Positions 1 to 12,890 are shown, numbered from the stretch's first letter. The stretch: 64,000 nt of DNA from Larix sibirica (GCA_004151065.3 NWUY0304520820.1:1-64000), one strand, 5' to 3'. Notes: a model not told the origin generated them from the sequence alone. Program-made: numbers and translations.

Positions 1-300
1 GTTCCGGTATAAATAGTAGCTATTTGTTCTTCTACTTTACTGAATATAAGAATGGCAAATGCCTCCGCCTTTATTATTGCCTTTTGGTCAACTACCTTTC
101 AACTGCTAAATCAACAGGAACTGCCTCCTCCTTTTCACCTTTGTGGTGGTACCTACTCTACTATGGATGCTGGTAGTGCTCTCTCCGCCTTATATTATGC
201 TACCATAGCCGAGGCTATTTACCTCATTAACTGAGCCAAAGCAATTGATATTAAGGTCAGGATACATTTCCAGCTACTTCCTTCCATAGCCATTCCCATA
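1..300. other. Low-complexity intergenic DNA, no gene
   Basis: A 60-codon open frame at 52-234 is the only frame of note and is not recognisable. Its second half (from about 160) is rich in GCT/GCC and gives an Ala/Ser/Tyr-rich reading. That matches the composition of the triplet-periodic blocks elsewhere in the window, so I read it as the edge of a degenerate simple-sequence block rather than a gene. Confidence 0.4.
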
Positions 301-479
301 TCAGGCTAAGCAAGTCAAACAGGAACCATGCCTAGCATCACGCCACAGAACACGAGCTAAGCGGCCCGTTCCGGGGATGAAGGAAGGGACATAGCTCGAT
401 GGAAAGAAGCCCAAGAGATTAATAGGAGTGGTGACCACGCAGCCTTGAGCAATATACACAGTTAGCAGTGGAGGAGTGT

Positions 480-655
480 GACCCACTTTAGAACAAGTGT
501 TCCAATAAGTGATGTTCCGGTATCTATAGTACCTATCAGAGTAGTTCCAGTATTTGCTAGTAGAAGCGATGTTCCCGCATTTGCGAGTGTTCTTAGAAGA
601 TATCTGACATTTGCTTATGTTCCTATGGATGTTCAAATTTGTATGTGTTCTTAGT
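480..655 (+). repeat. Triplet-periodic Val-Pro block (family B)
   Basis: On the plus strand, from about 493, one frame stays open to a TAG near 655. It reads as a Val/Pro/Ser-rich pseudo-peptide with ISDVPVSIVP and RSDVPAFASV. At nucleotide level it is an imperfect 15-bp-like repeat of a GTTCCNRTRAGYGAT type. Nearly the same motifs (TSDV, RSDVPGF) recur at 61.95-62.06 kb. There is no start codon and no known protein match. It is best read as a decayed minisatellite, not a gene. The open frame on the opposite strand at 301-636 is its shadow. Confidence 0.5.
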
Positions 656-699
656 TGAATACCTACCTCGCAGCATAAGAGGCAGAGTAACCATTTCCA

Positions 700-1890
700 A
701 CATAAGGTCGCGGCATAAGAGCGAGCAGTTCCAAGTCTAAGTCCAATATACGCGAAGTAAAGGCATCGTTTTCAGTTTCTCCGCCTTTAGCAGATGTAGC
801 AGCACCAAGAGCGAAGGCGGAGGCACCCGCATAGGCACGGGTAGTAGAAGCATAGGTAATTGACCCAGCAGCTTCAGTTCGAGCAGATTCAAGTGACTCA
901 GTAGTTTAAGCAGCATAATACCCAATATGCCTAGCATCCTTTTATTGTCACATTGTAGCAGGTAAGGCCAAGTTCTTATTAATAGCCAGAGATCCTAGTA
1001 ACTTTTTCCCCCAGAATAGTTAGAGTGGACGGAGAAGCAGAATGTTTCAATCCTTAGTGTGCAGGGTGCATAGGTGGATTATTTCTCGGGCGTAACGGGC
1101 TCCGGCAGCAGCCTTGAACAATATAGAAGTTCTGGGCGAATCAAGTGGCTCAGATCGAGTAACTTATAGGGTTTGTACAGGTGCATGTATGGGAGCAAAG
1201 GAGATAGCAAATTGAAGATCCTCTAGTTTCCCCAGTTGCTTGCCTTGAACCAGCACCAGTACTAGCAGTTCTATATCCAGGTTAAGCAGTTCCAGGTCCA
1301 ACAGCATAAGCAGCAGTAGCACTAGTAGCAGCATATCCAATTTCATTAGTTGACCAGTTGGTTCAGTCAATTAAGCCGTTGGTTCAGCAGTATAGGTGGT
1401 AAAAGTCCCAGGTTACACAACGTAAGCAGCACCAAAAGAATCAGCCAGTAGTTTAAGCACTTTAAGAACCAGTCTCTCCGCCAATGATGTTGTTGTTTCA
1501 GCCTGTGATCCAGCAGATTATGCAGGTGATCCCGTGGATTGTGGAGTTGTTTAAGCAAGTGACTAAGCCATTGATTAAGTAGTTTACTAAGCGGCATATC
1601 CAGTCACAGAGCTAGTTGTTGTTCCAGCACAAGTAAAAGCCCCACCAGCAGCATCAGCAGCACTCGTCACTATAGCAGCTGCAAGAGCCCACTACCCACT
1701 ATGGATGAGAGAACCCACTACTATATAACTAAGCAGTATATCACCCGGCGTACCTTATTGCCAGTTAGAGAGTCCAGTTAGAGAGCCAGCAGATCCCGTG
1801 CCTATTCCAGTCGTTTACCTTGACCTTGGCTCAGTCGAATAAGCACTACCAGTATAAGCGACAGATCTAATAGCGGCACTTGTGATTCTA
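700..1890. repeat. CAG/GCA-rich degenerate simple-sequence region
   Basis: About 1.2 kb in which GCA, CAG, GTA and CCA triplets recur with three-base periodicity. The minus strand gives Leu-rich open frames (737-937, 1164-1370, 1367-1597) that would be membrane-like, but the other frames of the same DNA read Ala/Ser/Thr-rich or Val/Pro/Ala-rich. That is the signature of simple sequence, not of a coding constraint. Stops break every frame. I see no gene here. Confidence 0.5.
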
Positions 1891-1893
1891 TTA

Positions 1894-1943
1894 CAATTAT
1901 TATATTCAGTCTTTCCAAGTTGCAATTATTATATTCAGTCTTT
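1894..1943 (+). repeat. Two-copy direct repeat, 29-bp period
   Basis: The 21-base word CAATTATTATATTCAGTCTT(T) occurs at 1894 and again at 1923, exactly, with an 8-base spacer. It looks like a recent slippage or short-repeat duplication in otherwise unique AT-rich sequence. Confidence 0.85.
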
Positions 1944-1949
1944 GTGAAA

Positions 1950-3720
1950 GGAGCACCAGAACAGGTAAACAGAGCACGACTGGCGGCTAGTCCAATAAAT
2001 GAACCGGCTGGCTGGAATGCTGGCTGGAATAATGATTAGGTAGGTTTGCTTTCTTTCGATCCAAGGCGAGGAGCAACGAAGGAGCCGCTCGCCCATTAAG
2101 CTAAAGGTGAGTGCCGTGCAGGTTATTCCTTCCTTTCCGAACTCCTTTCCGTGTTGCAGCGGTGGGAGGAAGATAAAGGTAGGAGCCCAACCGGAGGTGA
2201 AGCTCTACTCTCCAAACAGTCCATATTCTTTTCCAACCAGGGCCTCCATCCTTGAACAATCCAACCCGAGAAACTCTATTTCCCTCCTGGCCAGCCAAAC
2301 AATCAATCGGGGGTGAGGGATGGACCGGTACACTTTCAGGGCCCATCCCCAACTACCCTATGCCATTAATCGGATCAATTGGTTTGCTTTAAACAAGCAT
2401 CTCAGAAGCTTTTGTCTACGACCCTTTACTTTAGATGAAGGCACACAGGTAACTGGATTAATACTTAGAACTATTGTTACCGCCGAGCAGCCTTTACAAT
2501 ACGATTCATCAATTTGAACCCACTAGCTAGGAGACTTACCTTTCACATAAATGCCTGAACCTTTTATTATCCACCTTCATAACTATACCTTTTAGATAGA
2601 CCTCACTTACTTCATTTATTGCTTAGTGGCTGGGTGGATGGGAACCTTCTCTTATCAGGGCCGTATGGATCAACAACCTATTATATTCTTGGTATAACAT
2701 ATTCTTCTGATACGGACGGACAAGCCTTGCCAATATAAGATACAATGACGGAATTAGAACCTATGTTAGGAAGGAATAGATGCCTACCCGTCTTGATGAG
2801 TTTGATGCCTGTCTGTTAACCCTGTTCTCTTTACCAATCAGACTACCTCTCCCCTTAAGAATTAGTCTTGTTACCACTATGAACTTATGGATGGGTATAA
2901 CTATGAATCTTGTCCCGGCCCAGTGTTGTCCAGGATACTAGTGAGGAATTCTCCACTACTGCCAACCCGTTTCTATTTACTTTGAACTGCTGCTTTGCAT
3001 CACGACACTTTGTTATTGAACCGCTTCCTTACGCACTTTTAAGACCAGTCGTATTTACTTTCTTTACCTTTACGATTACCAACCGGGCACCCACTTCCTT
3101 CACCAACCTTTTACTACTTACTTTTTTATGTCAGCAGCGTTCACCGGCCTTAGAGCTTTTGGATTGACCGCCCGCGCCTTACAAACAGCATTCACGGATA
3201 GACCTCACACTTGCTTACAGATATGCTGGGTGAGTATCACTACTATGCCCGGCCAGAGACGATTTAGGAATATAGACAGCCGTCCGTTGTACCACCCCTC
3301 TCTGCCGATGTGTGCCGTTTGTTGTCCGTCCGTTGGACCGACCCAGCTCCAGCTGGACCGAGGACCTATACAGGAAGGAGAGCCAGCCTCGGTGGTTTAT
3401 AGGTTAGTTTCAAGATTTGTGACAGAAAGGTGTATTCAATGTGTTTCAGTTTTGTGTCATAGGGAGGCCTAGTTGTTGTTCGTTTGAATCTGACCATTAG
3501 TAAGGTTGTGGTGGTTTTTTAACCCCTGTAAACCCCATCCTTAGCAACTGTTGTACGGTACCCATCTTCGCATTAGTACTGAAAGGGTGGAAGATATATT
3601 GGCCTGGCCAATCCCCTAAACTGCGGATGAACAAAAATATATAAAATCGTCCGCTGACTGGTTCTCGACAGGAGACTTTAACAAGGTGGAAACTGCCGAG
3701 GAAAAAGGTTTTTAACCCAT
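1950..3720. other. Intergenic, nothing recognised
   Basis: The longest open frame is 114 codons at 3128-3472 (plus). Its product has no motif, signal or repeat I recognise, and the frame is flanked by stops in unique sequence. The overlapping frames at 2101-2517 are mutual shadows. I see no RNA gene or clear repeat. Confidence 0.5.
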
Positions 3721-3722
3721 GC

Positions 3723-3752
3723 CTTATGTAAATAATGCTTATGTAAATAATC
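3723..3752 (+). repeat. Perfect 15-bp tandem duplication
   Basis: The unit CTTATGTAAATAATG is present twice head to tail, the second copy ending in C instead of G. It is short and AT-rich, typical of replication slippage. Confidence 0.85.
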
Positions 3753-6480
3753 TTGATTGTTTAGAAGAAGATGTTAATGCTTTCAGCACTCGTAGTCAAA
3801 ATTAGAATTGAAAACCTATGTAGTACAATCGCAACTCTTTCAACTCCATCCCCAAACAAACAGCTCCCGGAGATCCAGATAAAGATGGAATCTTATCAAA
3901 CTCTAACCCCCCAAACAAACTGTTATGACTCCTCTTACTTTGTAGTGAAAGGTATAACATTATTGAAGACTTGGTAAAAATTAGACTTTAAAGTATTGTG
4001 TAACTTACTATATAAATAAGCTTTATTCTATCTATCTCTAGTTACTTTATTGTAATTACTGAATGAAATTAGAGATAAAAGAGTTCTATTACTGTGTTCT
4101 TTCCTTATCATATCCTTATCGCGCGAACTAAGGCAGTTGTTAGTGCAATATGAGAAGGCAGGGCAAGGTCTTCTGGGTTGGTTATACCTTATCTGCTAGT
4201 CTGTTTTGTAAACCGATGAAGCATTTATTCTTTAATTTATTCTCGTAAGTTTTGGAACCAATCACGTTACATACGTTGCACCTGCTTTGATAAGTCGCTG
4301 AGCCTTTTGTTGTTGGATAGTATTAGACTATTACTTACCTACCGAGCTAAAATCCACCGGGGTTTTTCACTTGCATTTTGCTTTAGCCAACTCAATTATT
4401 GAATGCTGTGAAGGAAGGTTATTCCCATTCAAATCCAGCCTTATCCCCTCCTTTTATCTAGCTACTTCTCATAGCCGGAGGGGTGCAGGGTTAGTTATAG
4501 AGATAACGATTAAATATACATTTTTTACCTAGTCACACTTTAAACCTTCGAAGGAGTCGTCCCCACTGATGGATAAAAAACCAATTGAAATTAACATTTT
4601 TGCACGCTGGAACGGGGTTACGTTAGGAGCCCACTCACTATTCTGATGGTGAGGGTATTTTGAACCCGGTGCGATAACAACTTTAGACCAACAATTGAAA
4701 GTTACTTTATATTATTGAATTTTGATAATCAATATACAATAATATAATATGTGATACTTGCATCTCTACAATTAACTTGTCCATTTCAATCTGTGTGTTT
4801 GGCTATGAATATAAAATATTACTCTTGGACTCAGAGTTTGCACTAATTAATTATATAAGTCTCATTTCACAGAGTATGCACTTCTTATTAGAGCGAATAG
4901 AATAACTATGGAGAGAGTAAAGCTAAATAGTCATCTATAATGAATGATTCTATTCAAATAGTGAGAATAACTACTATTAGCTAGCAATCTAGTTATTACA
5001 ATGGTATAAGTGTATGTAACACCACGGACGTCTCCGCTCAGCCTTGCCTAACCCTGTCTCCATAATCCCTGGCAAGTCATATAAAGAAACTTAATAAGAT
5101 CGACCTATCCTTTCTCACTCAAGTGTCTAGCGATATCTCCTTTGTGTGTGGATCTGGCTCAACGCTGTAGGCTCAACTAAATAATATGTAGGTAAAACAT
5201 ATATATACCTTCTCGAACTCTGTAGGTTAAAAAATACCTGCTGCTCTCTGTGTAACCTAACCTGGGTAGCTCACATAATACTCATGCCTGTAAAGTATTA
5301 TTGCTCGAGGCTAATCGTGTAAAGGCCTTATTTGGTTCCAGAAAGCAGAATGAAATAACTGAAAGCATAATAAATAACGTAATGGGTAAGAACTGAAAGA
5401 GGACTAAATTGGTAACCTTTATGGGGGGAACTGAATGGATGGCGTGTATGTGGGCAGCAGGGACTGTGGCTTGCCCTGACTGCGGGGGGCTTTATGTGAG
5501 GCGCGAATGGATCTAGCCTGTTCCTTTCAATTTGATGCAATCAAAAAGAATCAAATTAAAGGCATAATAAGGTAAGAGGAACATAGAATTCTCTATCAAA
5601 TTTGTGAGAGGAAGAAAGATAAGTTATCCCAACCCTTTGCTACGCTCTTTGAGGTACGGAGTTTATCTCCCGTCAGGGATAGGGGAAAATATGGTACAAA
5701 AAGTGAATACAATTTAAGTCAGACTGAATCTTCATCGTAGTATGGCCCAGGGGATTTTACCGAAGCGCTTGTTAGGTTTAATCTCAAAGGCATTCTTATC
5801 ACTTGACTTGGGAGGTCCAAGTCCATGGCCTCTAAAGGGTTCACTCGGAGCAGACCTTGTTCGCATAGTGAATGAAGGCCAGGTTTCATGAAAGAAGGGA
5901 TGGTTATTTCATAGTCATAGTAGGTTAATTTGACCTTATTTCCCTGGGGTATGCTACGTCGCATTCCAGATTATACATATGCTGTAGCTATATGGAATGC
6001 CCCTGGCAGTTTAGTTTTGTATACGTCCGTGTGCCCCAATTTATCCCTTGTCAGCTATTTAATACGCCGCTTGAGGTACGATGCTTGCTTTTTTACATTA
6101 TGCTGGTTCGATTAGGAGGGTTACACCAGGAGGTACAATTAGCTCTTGCCAACGAAGTACGTGTTTTGAATTAGGCATGTTTTGTTACATATAATATTTG
6201 CTTACCGATGGAACTTTACAATTGAGGTTCCAGTGCGATATGCAACAATGAGGTTAGTGAGGTCATTAGTTTGAATTATTACGTTATCCGTGGTTATGAG
6301 ACTGTTGGAAGCATTTGTACACTTGCTGGAATTTGTAGAAAGTCATTCTTTTTAGAATCGAAACCGAGGAGCATGACAAACTAAGCGCTACATTTAATGC
6401 CCCTACTATACCCCTATCTATCTATTTATATATTGATCCATCTAGATAGACGGGCAAGAAGAGATCAACGGGCGGCATCA
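3753..6480. other. AT-rich intergenic stretch, no gene
   Basis: Open frames are no longer than 81 codons and overlap each other on opposite strands (5719-5964, 5930-6174). The part from about 4660 to 5000 is notably AT-rich. The part at 5330-5520 carries G/A-rich wording (CTGAATG, GGTAAG, a GCGGGGGG run) similar to family E. Nothing else is recognisable. Confidence 0.45.
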
Positions 6481-6591
6481 ATCGGGGTCTAAATCGAGGT
6501 CTAAATCAGTTCGATGAAGGCAGGTCGGAAGGTATCCGGTCGAAGAAGGCAGGCAGTAAGGTAGGTCGAAGGGGTAAGGTCGCAAGGTCGA
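6480..6591 (+). repeat. Short minisatellite of AAGGTCG-type units
   Basis: Imperfect 9-13 bp units around GGTCTAAAT and then AAGGTCGAAGG/AAGGTCGCAAGG run for about 110 bp, directly up to the 90-bp dispersed repeat. Translated, the tract gives a meaningless (DL)n/RPYPF-type reading. It is probably a slippage-generated minisatellite. Confidence 0.6.
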
Positions 6592-6681
6592 GCATGCATG
6601 AAAGAAAGCAAAGCTAGAAGGAAGGAATCCGTTCGGGTGAGCTTCCGCGCTGCTATTATATATGTAATTACGCTTTCTCAT
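6592..6681. repeat. 90-bp dispersed repeat, copy 1
   Basis: These 90 bases match 23868-23957 in the same orientation with a single mismatch (A at 6660, C in the other copy). The flanks differ immediately on both sides. On the minus strand an open frame begins with MRKRNYI and runs about 30 residues in both copies, but it continues into unrelated sequence in each, so the repeat is the unit and not a gene. Its AT-rich end contains TTATATATGTAATTA, whose complement recurs at 52.2 kb and 56.9-57.1 kb. Confidence 0.9.
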
Positions 6682-6779
6682 TTTAAGTGATTCGTGAAGT
6701 TGATGAGTTCAGTGATTCATGATGCCAGCTGATTATTTCTTTATATAACTTTTTAGAAGGCAGTTTCCTATCTATTGAT

Positions 6780-6915
6780 TAGAGACCCGAGAGTTCTCCG
6801 AGCCAAGTAGGCCGTCCGAGCCCAGGAGTAAATCCAAGTATCCAAGCCTATAAGCCAAACCAGGCAGCCCGGCCCAGTTAGCGCAGTAAATTAGTCTAGC
6901 TCATGAGCCAAGCCC
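6780..6915 (+). repeat. Minisatellite-like CCAAG/GAGCC tract
   Basis: Loose 10-20 bp repetition of GAGCCAAG, GAGCCCAG, CCAAGCCTA and AGCCAAACCAG. The order is irregular and no exact unit persists. It resembles the tract at 46.11-46.19 kb. No coding potential. Confidence 0.4.
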
Positions 6916-8430
6916 TGCTATGACCGGCGATTTCTTTGGTATAACAATTACCTCCAGGCAAAGACATTCTGTCAATGATTGGCTATCGAGACAATGACCT
7001 CTTGTAAACCTCTTGTAAAGGACCACCTCCTGGCGACTGGTGCTTCTGGACTCTGAATGATAGTATGATCCTAAAAAAGGTGCATTTTATATAATAAATA
7101 AAGCGTCATCCATTTTGATGTAGGAACTCCTGTTCCGTATCGTGCAGTCATGGGTATGGTTTAATTTCATTATATTTTTGGGGATGAACTGAAGGTGTAT
7201 GGCTATAAAAACATTCATTTATCTTTAATGATTTATTATTCCCCTGCCTAGGCTTCTTATGGCTCTGACTACCTTCCTGTCTACTTGCTTGCCTCTGTTT
7301 GCCAACCTGACTACCTCATAACGCTGCCTTTTAACTATTGAATTTACCACTTCTCTGGGGTGAAAAACTAAATAATGGGCGGGGTAGCCATGCCATCTTT
7401 AAGTATTTCATTTTAGACTTTCATATAATCATCCTTATTCTTCTCTTCTACTAGTGCATCAAATAAAGTTTGGGGAGGCTGGCTCTTACTCAACACTTGT
7501 TTCAGCCAGGTATTATAAGGGTACAGCAGCGTTACCCCTTCCCTTTTTACCAACTCACCCGCTTTCACAACACTGGCGTGCCTCACCCAACTTACTTAGA
7601 ATGCCCAAATATCTTGATTCAGTCATGAAAGAATGCTTAGTTGGTGCGGCACTATAATTTAATACTTTACCAATCATTTATACCCCTCTTTTCCCTTACC
7701 CAACCGTTATGAAATGTAATGGATGGATCCCCCATTGGTTCAGCCAGGTATCCCGGCTGGCTCCCCCTAAAAGGCGGCAATATTATTGCTCAAAACAATT
7801 TCATTAGAGTTTTTTGAATCAGTTCCAAGCGAACTTTGTGTCTGCCCCAAACGTTGGTGCTGAAGATGCCCTAATTGTAATAAGGCCTCCCTGTATAGGT
7901 GGAAAATTTGATTACATATTATATTATTGAAAGCGGCGGTACATGGATAAAGTGCATAGAAACCAGGCTAAACTATAAACAACATCCTGTCAATGCCCCT
8001 ACCTGTTACAAAAGCTCCCTCCTATCCTGGGGGTATCAAACTGGTGGTTACATAAAAGATTTTCCTGCTGGTCCCGTAGAACCGGTCACGTCGAGCTGGT
8101 GGGCACTAACAACGACCTCCTGTCTATGGGTCGTGTAATGGTTAGTGCTGTTGGTAAGGCCTGCTTTCTGTTGTTGTTTTAGGTAGTGGGCTCTGTTAAC
8201 TGCGTTTACTAAAGGATAAGCTCTAGTGCCATTGGTAGGTGTTTTCTTCGTTCTGCCCTTGCCAACGCAAATCAACATTTACTATCATTGGATCGTCTCC
8301 CCACCGGTTTTTACTATGCCTCTCGGTTCAACTGATCTAGTATAACATTAGCAGCATTGAGTATTGTCATCCTACTCGAGACCACAATACTAAAGTACAA
8401 GGCCCTGGAGTAGCATAATTAATATACGGG
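6916..8430. other. Intergenic, nothing recognised
   Basis: Open frames of 67-79 codons at 7454-7657, 7899-8138 and 8048-8278 overlap on opposite strands and match nothing I know. No tRNA-like fold or clear repeat was seen. Confidence 0.45.
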
Positions 8431-8830
8431 GGCAGGCTTACCCAGTGATAACCGGATTGAGTGAGCGATTGAGTGAGTAAACGATGGGATCTAGCTCTCG
8501 TCCTGGAACTACGTTTGGATCTGTTGCTGGACCTGGTCCTAGTGAGTATGTTGGTCCTGGTAATTAATTTAAGGATCAATATAATAAAACCACATCAACC
8601 AAACGGTCGGAATTGAAAGGGGCGTAATCAAATGCATCAAAAGCATCAAGATCTGGATCAATAGAATAAAAGGAATATACCTCTGTCTCTGCACTTGGCT
8701 TTCTTTTCCTGCGAATGGTGCTATGACAAGCGCTGCTTCTGGCTCTAAACGCTGCAACGATGCTTGCTTAATTATACTTACTAGGCATTGCTCATAGATT
8801 GCTAGCTTGGTCTTGCTGGCTGGGAACATG
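8430..8830. repeat. Degenerate triplet-periodic block (mixed A/B type)
   Basis: It opens with a GAGTGAGCGATTGAGTGAG minisatellite (about 8457-8480). Next, a plus-strand stretch (about 8480-8560) reads GSSSRPGTTFGSVAGPGPSE. Finally, a minus-strand stretch (about 8612-8666) reads IDPDLDAFDAFDYAPF, the Asp-Pro style of family B. The frames change direction within 150 bases and none has a plausible gene structure. Confidence 0.4.
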
Positions 8831-10120
8831 CTAGAGTTCGATCCTCCCAGGGGGACATGCTTGGATTAACGGATTATACCTGGCTGTAACGGAGAGGCCA
8901 GATGAGGTCTGAGAGAGAGAGAAAGGCTAAATGGACCCATCTTTGGGAAATGAAATCCGTCCACGTCTACCCACCCACCCTGCCAGGAGGATTTTTTTGC
9001 TTTCTACATGAGGATAAGCGCGGTCTCAATCCGATCCGTCCACATAAGGCCGGTAGCGCTCCTCCTTCCACATAAGGCAAGCGATAGTGATCACATCATC
9101 GAGATAATCCATCATTAAGAGAATTGTATTAAATAACCTAATTTGCGTAACCAAGCTCATTACACAGGGCTATTTAAACCAGGGCTGCTCCCCTCTTTAG
9201 GGTTTCTATTTAACCAGGGGCTCTATAACAGGGGTAATTTATATGGAATAACCAGTCGTGTCTCTTCTCTCTGAACCAGGGTAGTTGGCAGGTGCAGATT
9301 GAACAGAAGGCCATAAACCAGCCTCTTCAAGTCTCCCTCAGCCAAAATAATAGATAAGTATAAGTAAGGAAAGTAAATACAAGCCAAGCATTAGCTCTTT
9401 CTCATTACCCGACTTGGAGGTAAGCGTAAGCGATCAGGGGCAAAAGGGTGGATCAAAGTGTCCAATAATTTAAGGGGTTAGTTGCTCGGTCAGATTGCAC
9501 CTTTGCTTGGAGTGCTCGATCTCTCTCTACAGGATCAACATCTCCTGCATACTGCCTCCTGTATGGAAATAGCTCCAACCTTGGGACAACCAATGCAACA
9601 GGATGGGACAGCGGATCAACCAGCTTATTTGTCTTCGCTTTCTCATATCTTATCAACAAGTGAAATTGTTGAAGGAAGTCCATCCACTTGAGGTGCCTCC
9701 CCTACCACAATTTGCTTCAATTTGGGGGTACCTGTTTAATCGACACAATAAAACAGAACACCAGTCATTATCAATACAACATTCCCCATTCAGTCAGTAT
9801 GCACCTGCCAACATAGTAGTAGAGCTTTCACGTCTACACCGCACAGCGTATAATTATATACGTGATATACAAAACACAGATTAAGTTATTCGGTACCATA
9901 GCACGAGGCCTGGACACTCGCAAGAGGAGGCCAGGAACCAACTTATGTTTGCTTTCAGTTCCACCATTACGCTTTATGGAAAACACATTATGCTTTCTGG
10001 AACCAATAGAGGCCGAATATAGGCCTTTACGAAAGAGGAAGGCCTGGACACACAATAGAGGCTATGATTGAGCGCTACTGCTTGACTCCTGGTTGGGGAA
10101 TGATCGATACCGCCTTGCCC
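8831..10120. other. Intergenic with weak minisatellite wording
   Basis: CGTCCACATAAGGC recurs around 9030-9080, and AACCAGGG-type words recur between 9170 and 9300. Motifs GGCAAGCGATAGTGATCA (about 9077) and GGTAAGCGTAAGCGATCA (about 9419) are relatives of the 20-mer at 21340. Open frames at 9453-9691, 9603-9884 and 9834-10071 are mutual shadows without recognisable products. Confidence 0.4.
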
Positions 10121-10180
10121 CCTTGATGTTTCCCCGCTACTTACAATTTACCCTGGCGATTACAAAGCTTCAACAGGACA
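10121..10180 (+). repeat. Diverged dispersed repeat, partner at 41.04 kb
   Basis: CCTTGATG, CCGCTACT, ACAATTT, CTTGGCGAT and GCTTCAACA occur in the same order and spacing here and at about 41040-41097, both on the plus strand, with scattered substitutions. This is an old duplication or a common source sequence. The function is unknown. Confidence 0.6.
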
Positions 10181-10214
10181 GACAATACCTTTGAGCTTCA
10201 ACAGGACAGACAAT
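10166..10214 (+). repeat. 28-bp tandem repeat, two copies
   Basis: AGCTTCAACAGGACAGACAA begins at 10166 and at 10194. The first 21 bases are identical and the copies diverge in the last few. A third weak echo (ACTGGACAGATG) follows near 10240. Confidence 0.85.
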
Positions 10215-10719
10215 TTCCCCTTGCAACTATACTACTTAAACTGGACAGATGTTTCTACCCTTGCCCCATTAGGTTTGTTGGTTGGATAGCTACAGCTCGC
10301 GGGAGCTAGTAACCTGCCGCATAGACGAGACACTGGATACATTGTTTTAGCTTACACTGGCTGAGAACATATTTTATGTTCGGCCCAATGGAGGAGCTTT
10401 ACAAATTAAGGTTCCACGACGATATGGGTTGGCACAATCAGGTGAGTTAGCCCGCTTGTGAGTCAGTCATTACGGGATGCTTCAAACTTCAAAGCGTAAT
10501 GTTTTTGTGTGAACTGAAAGCATCCAGGGCAGGTTCCCAGAAAGTGTTACATGTGTATCTGCTTTTGCCAACGCTCGCTATTACCGTCGTTAATTTATTG
10601 CTCATCGCTGTTATTTCCATTGCTATATAAAACAACGCCTATCAGCATCGAAATCGAAGTAAACATGCATGGTGAACATCATCCCACCCACTGACTCACA
10701 TCGCGGACAGAACGTAAAG

Positions 10720-10880
10720 GCTGGCAGGTTAAACCTAAAGGGGTAAGGTTCGAAGTGAATATTATGATAAACATTGTTAATTTAAAAGAGCCTAAAGGTT
10801 AAAACTAAAGGGGCAAGTGTCGAAGTGTAAGTCCTGGTTAATGTGTTTAATTGTTAGAGCGGAAAGCATAAAGGGAGGTT
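10720..10880 (+). repeat. Diverged tandem repeat, unit about 65-70 bp
   Basis: The order GGTTAAA-CTAAAGGGG-AAG-GTCGAAGTG is seen at about 10727-10760 and again at about 10796-10829. A third truncated copy (AAAGGGAGGTTAAAATTAAG) lies near 10867. Substitutions and indels separate the copies. Confidence 0.6.
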
Positions 10881-12890
10881 AAAATTAAGTTTCAATTTTG
10901 TATCTTCCGTTGCCAACGCCTAACGCGCCTGGGCGCCTGTACTATATACGGAATTATTAAAGATATTATTGAAATAAATTTTTAAAAATAAATAAGATAC
11001 CAGTCATAGCTTGGCTGGGATACTCAGACTGGATAAATTATTAGCTGGAATCAACTGAGGGCTTATAGGCTTGCCTATAAACAGTCATTGAAAGGAGCAA
11101 GTGTTATTTTTACTTATAGGACCTTCATACCTAGCTTTATGTTTACCAACTAGAGTAAATGAATGAGCCATCCCAGGTTCTTTCTGGCTGGACCCTCTTG
11201 GTGTAATCACAGGGCCGCAGAGCAGGGATGATCTGTCGAAGTCTCAACCAGCCACACCTGGTTATTCTCCTTACTAATTAAAAGGTCGAGTGCTCTCATG
11301 AGTTAAAACTACATTTGCTATTCAGTAGGATACGGTGCAAGTCTTGAGGTGAGAAATGCTGGTAAGCGAGCTAAAATATGCTGGAGCTATATGAATCAGC
11401 GACTGACCTCGCCGAGCTCACTTTCAGTTTTATTAGGCTTTTGCCGGCTTTCTGTAAAGTGTGAGATTCTCAATGCGCGGATTCAGCAGTAAAATACATG
11501 AATGTTATCTATCCCATTTGATGTAATTTATTTGCCTCGTCCACAGCTAAAAACCTACCTTTAAATGCGTTTAGAGGGAGATTGAGATCCAGTTCCATAG
11601 CCGCAGGCACTCAAATATCCCAAAGTGTTCTATACACAAGCCATCAATTTCTGATACACCAGCTTAGGCTTCGTTTACAATGGAGGAACTGTAGGCGGTT
11701 CATAGAAAAGGCAGTGATTTATTATAGATTGGGGTCCTGGGCGGACTCCTCTCGACAGGGTATAGCACTGGAGCAAGAAACCGTCGATTGCCGAAAGATG
11801 AGTTGGCCAACAACACAGAAGGAAAACCAGCAAGCCCTTCACAACCAATGTGCCCTTTACCCCGCATTAGCTTGATCCCGGCGTATCCCGTATATTTTTT
11901 CGCATTTGATACTTATGAATAGGACAACCGGGTGCAACCATGCTCTATTATGTTCCCTGCGATTTTTATTTATAAATATGATTGCTGCCTTTCCCTAATA
12001 CACGGATTGACTTGAGAGAGTATAACTTTACTCTTTTTCCAGTTTGGGAGGCACAAAGATCGCAGTTCCAAAAGATTGAATTGGTTAATATGCACGACCT
12101 GTGAATGTGTCCGCCGGTCCGGTAGATATTGAGAGCAGGGCAGATCCCGACGACGGCCGTGAGAGCACCTCCATGTGCCTTTAGTCATTTGTTCGTCCGT
12201 ATACCCAAAATACACTTATAAGATATGAGGAGTGAGGGCCAAATAAAATCCCAATTCTTCGATCGGGGCGGTGGAGAGGCGGAAACGCAAGAAGACCTGG
12301 GCACGGCTTTATCTTAATAAATTATACCAGTGGCTAGAGATCTATCTTCTTTCTCTTCCTGGTTGGCGCGATCGATCTCCCGGAACAAGTTTGTATATAA
12401 AAATTGAACATATAAGCTTGCCGACACTCGTTCAATTGGTAACAATCTGGCAGGGTGTTATTTACCAGACCTGCTGGAAATCGCCGTTTATCTAAACGAT
12501 TCAACCGCCTTCCAACGACGAATTGATAGGTTTGTTCTTTAGGGAAGACTCCTCCTCTAGCTCTACTCCAAATTGATCATTGGTTTACTCATTTTTTGGG
12601 AATAATAATAAATCAAATGAAATAAATCCCCAATAAATAAAATCATACATCTATCCATCCATCCCGTTGCGGTACCATCTATTGAATGCGTTAGTCTTTC
12701 TGTCTGAGTGTAAGTAGCGTGTTGAGGGCAGGGGGAAATATGTATGTATTCAGTTTCAGTGAAATTGCGAGAGTAACTATTCTGTAGCGGTCAACAATCA
12801 AGGGGGATACAAAGTTTAAGTCCTGTAGTCTGTTCGAGGGTAGATGCCGATGTAGGATCAAGTATTATTAGTAAGTAGTGTGAGGTTCTA
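10881..12890. other. Intergenic, nothing recognised
   Basis: Open frames at 11582-11875 (97 codons), 11970-12215 and 12271-12495 show no motif, membrane segment or repeat that I can name. The sequence is unique by eye and moderately AT-rich. Confidence 0.45.

Noticed and set aside
737-1597. Leu-rich minus-strand frames that look like membrane proteins
   Set aside because: The same DNA read in other phases gives equally biased Ala/Thr/Ser or Val/Pro peptides. The bias comes from CAG/GCA-type triplet repetition, not from a coding constraint.
8825-8850. AGAGTTCGATCCTC resembling a tRNA T-arm
   Set aside because: No acceptor stem, D-arm or anticodon arm can be placed upstream at tRNA distances.
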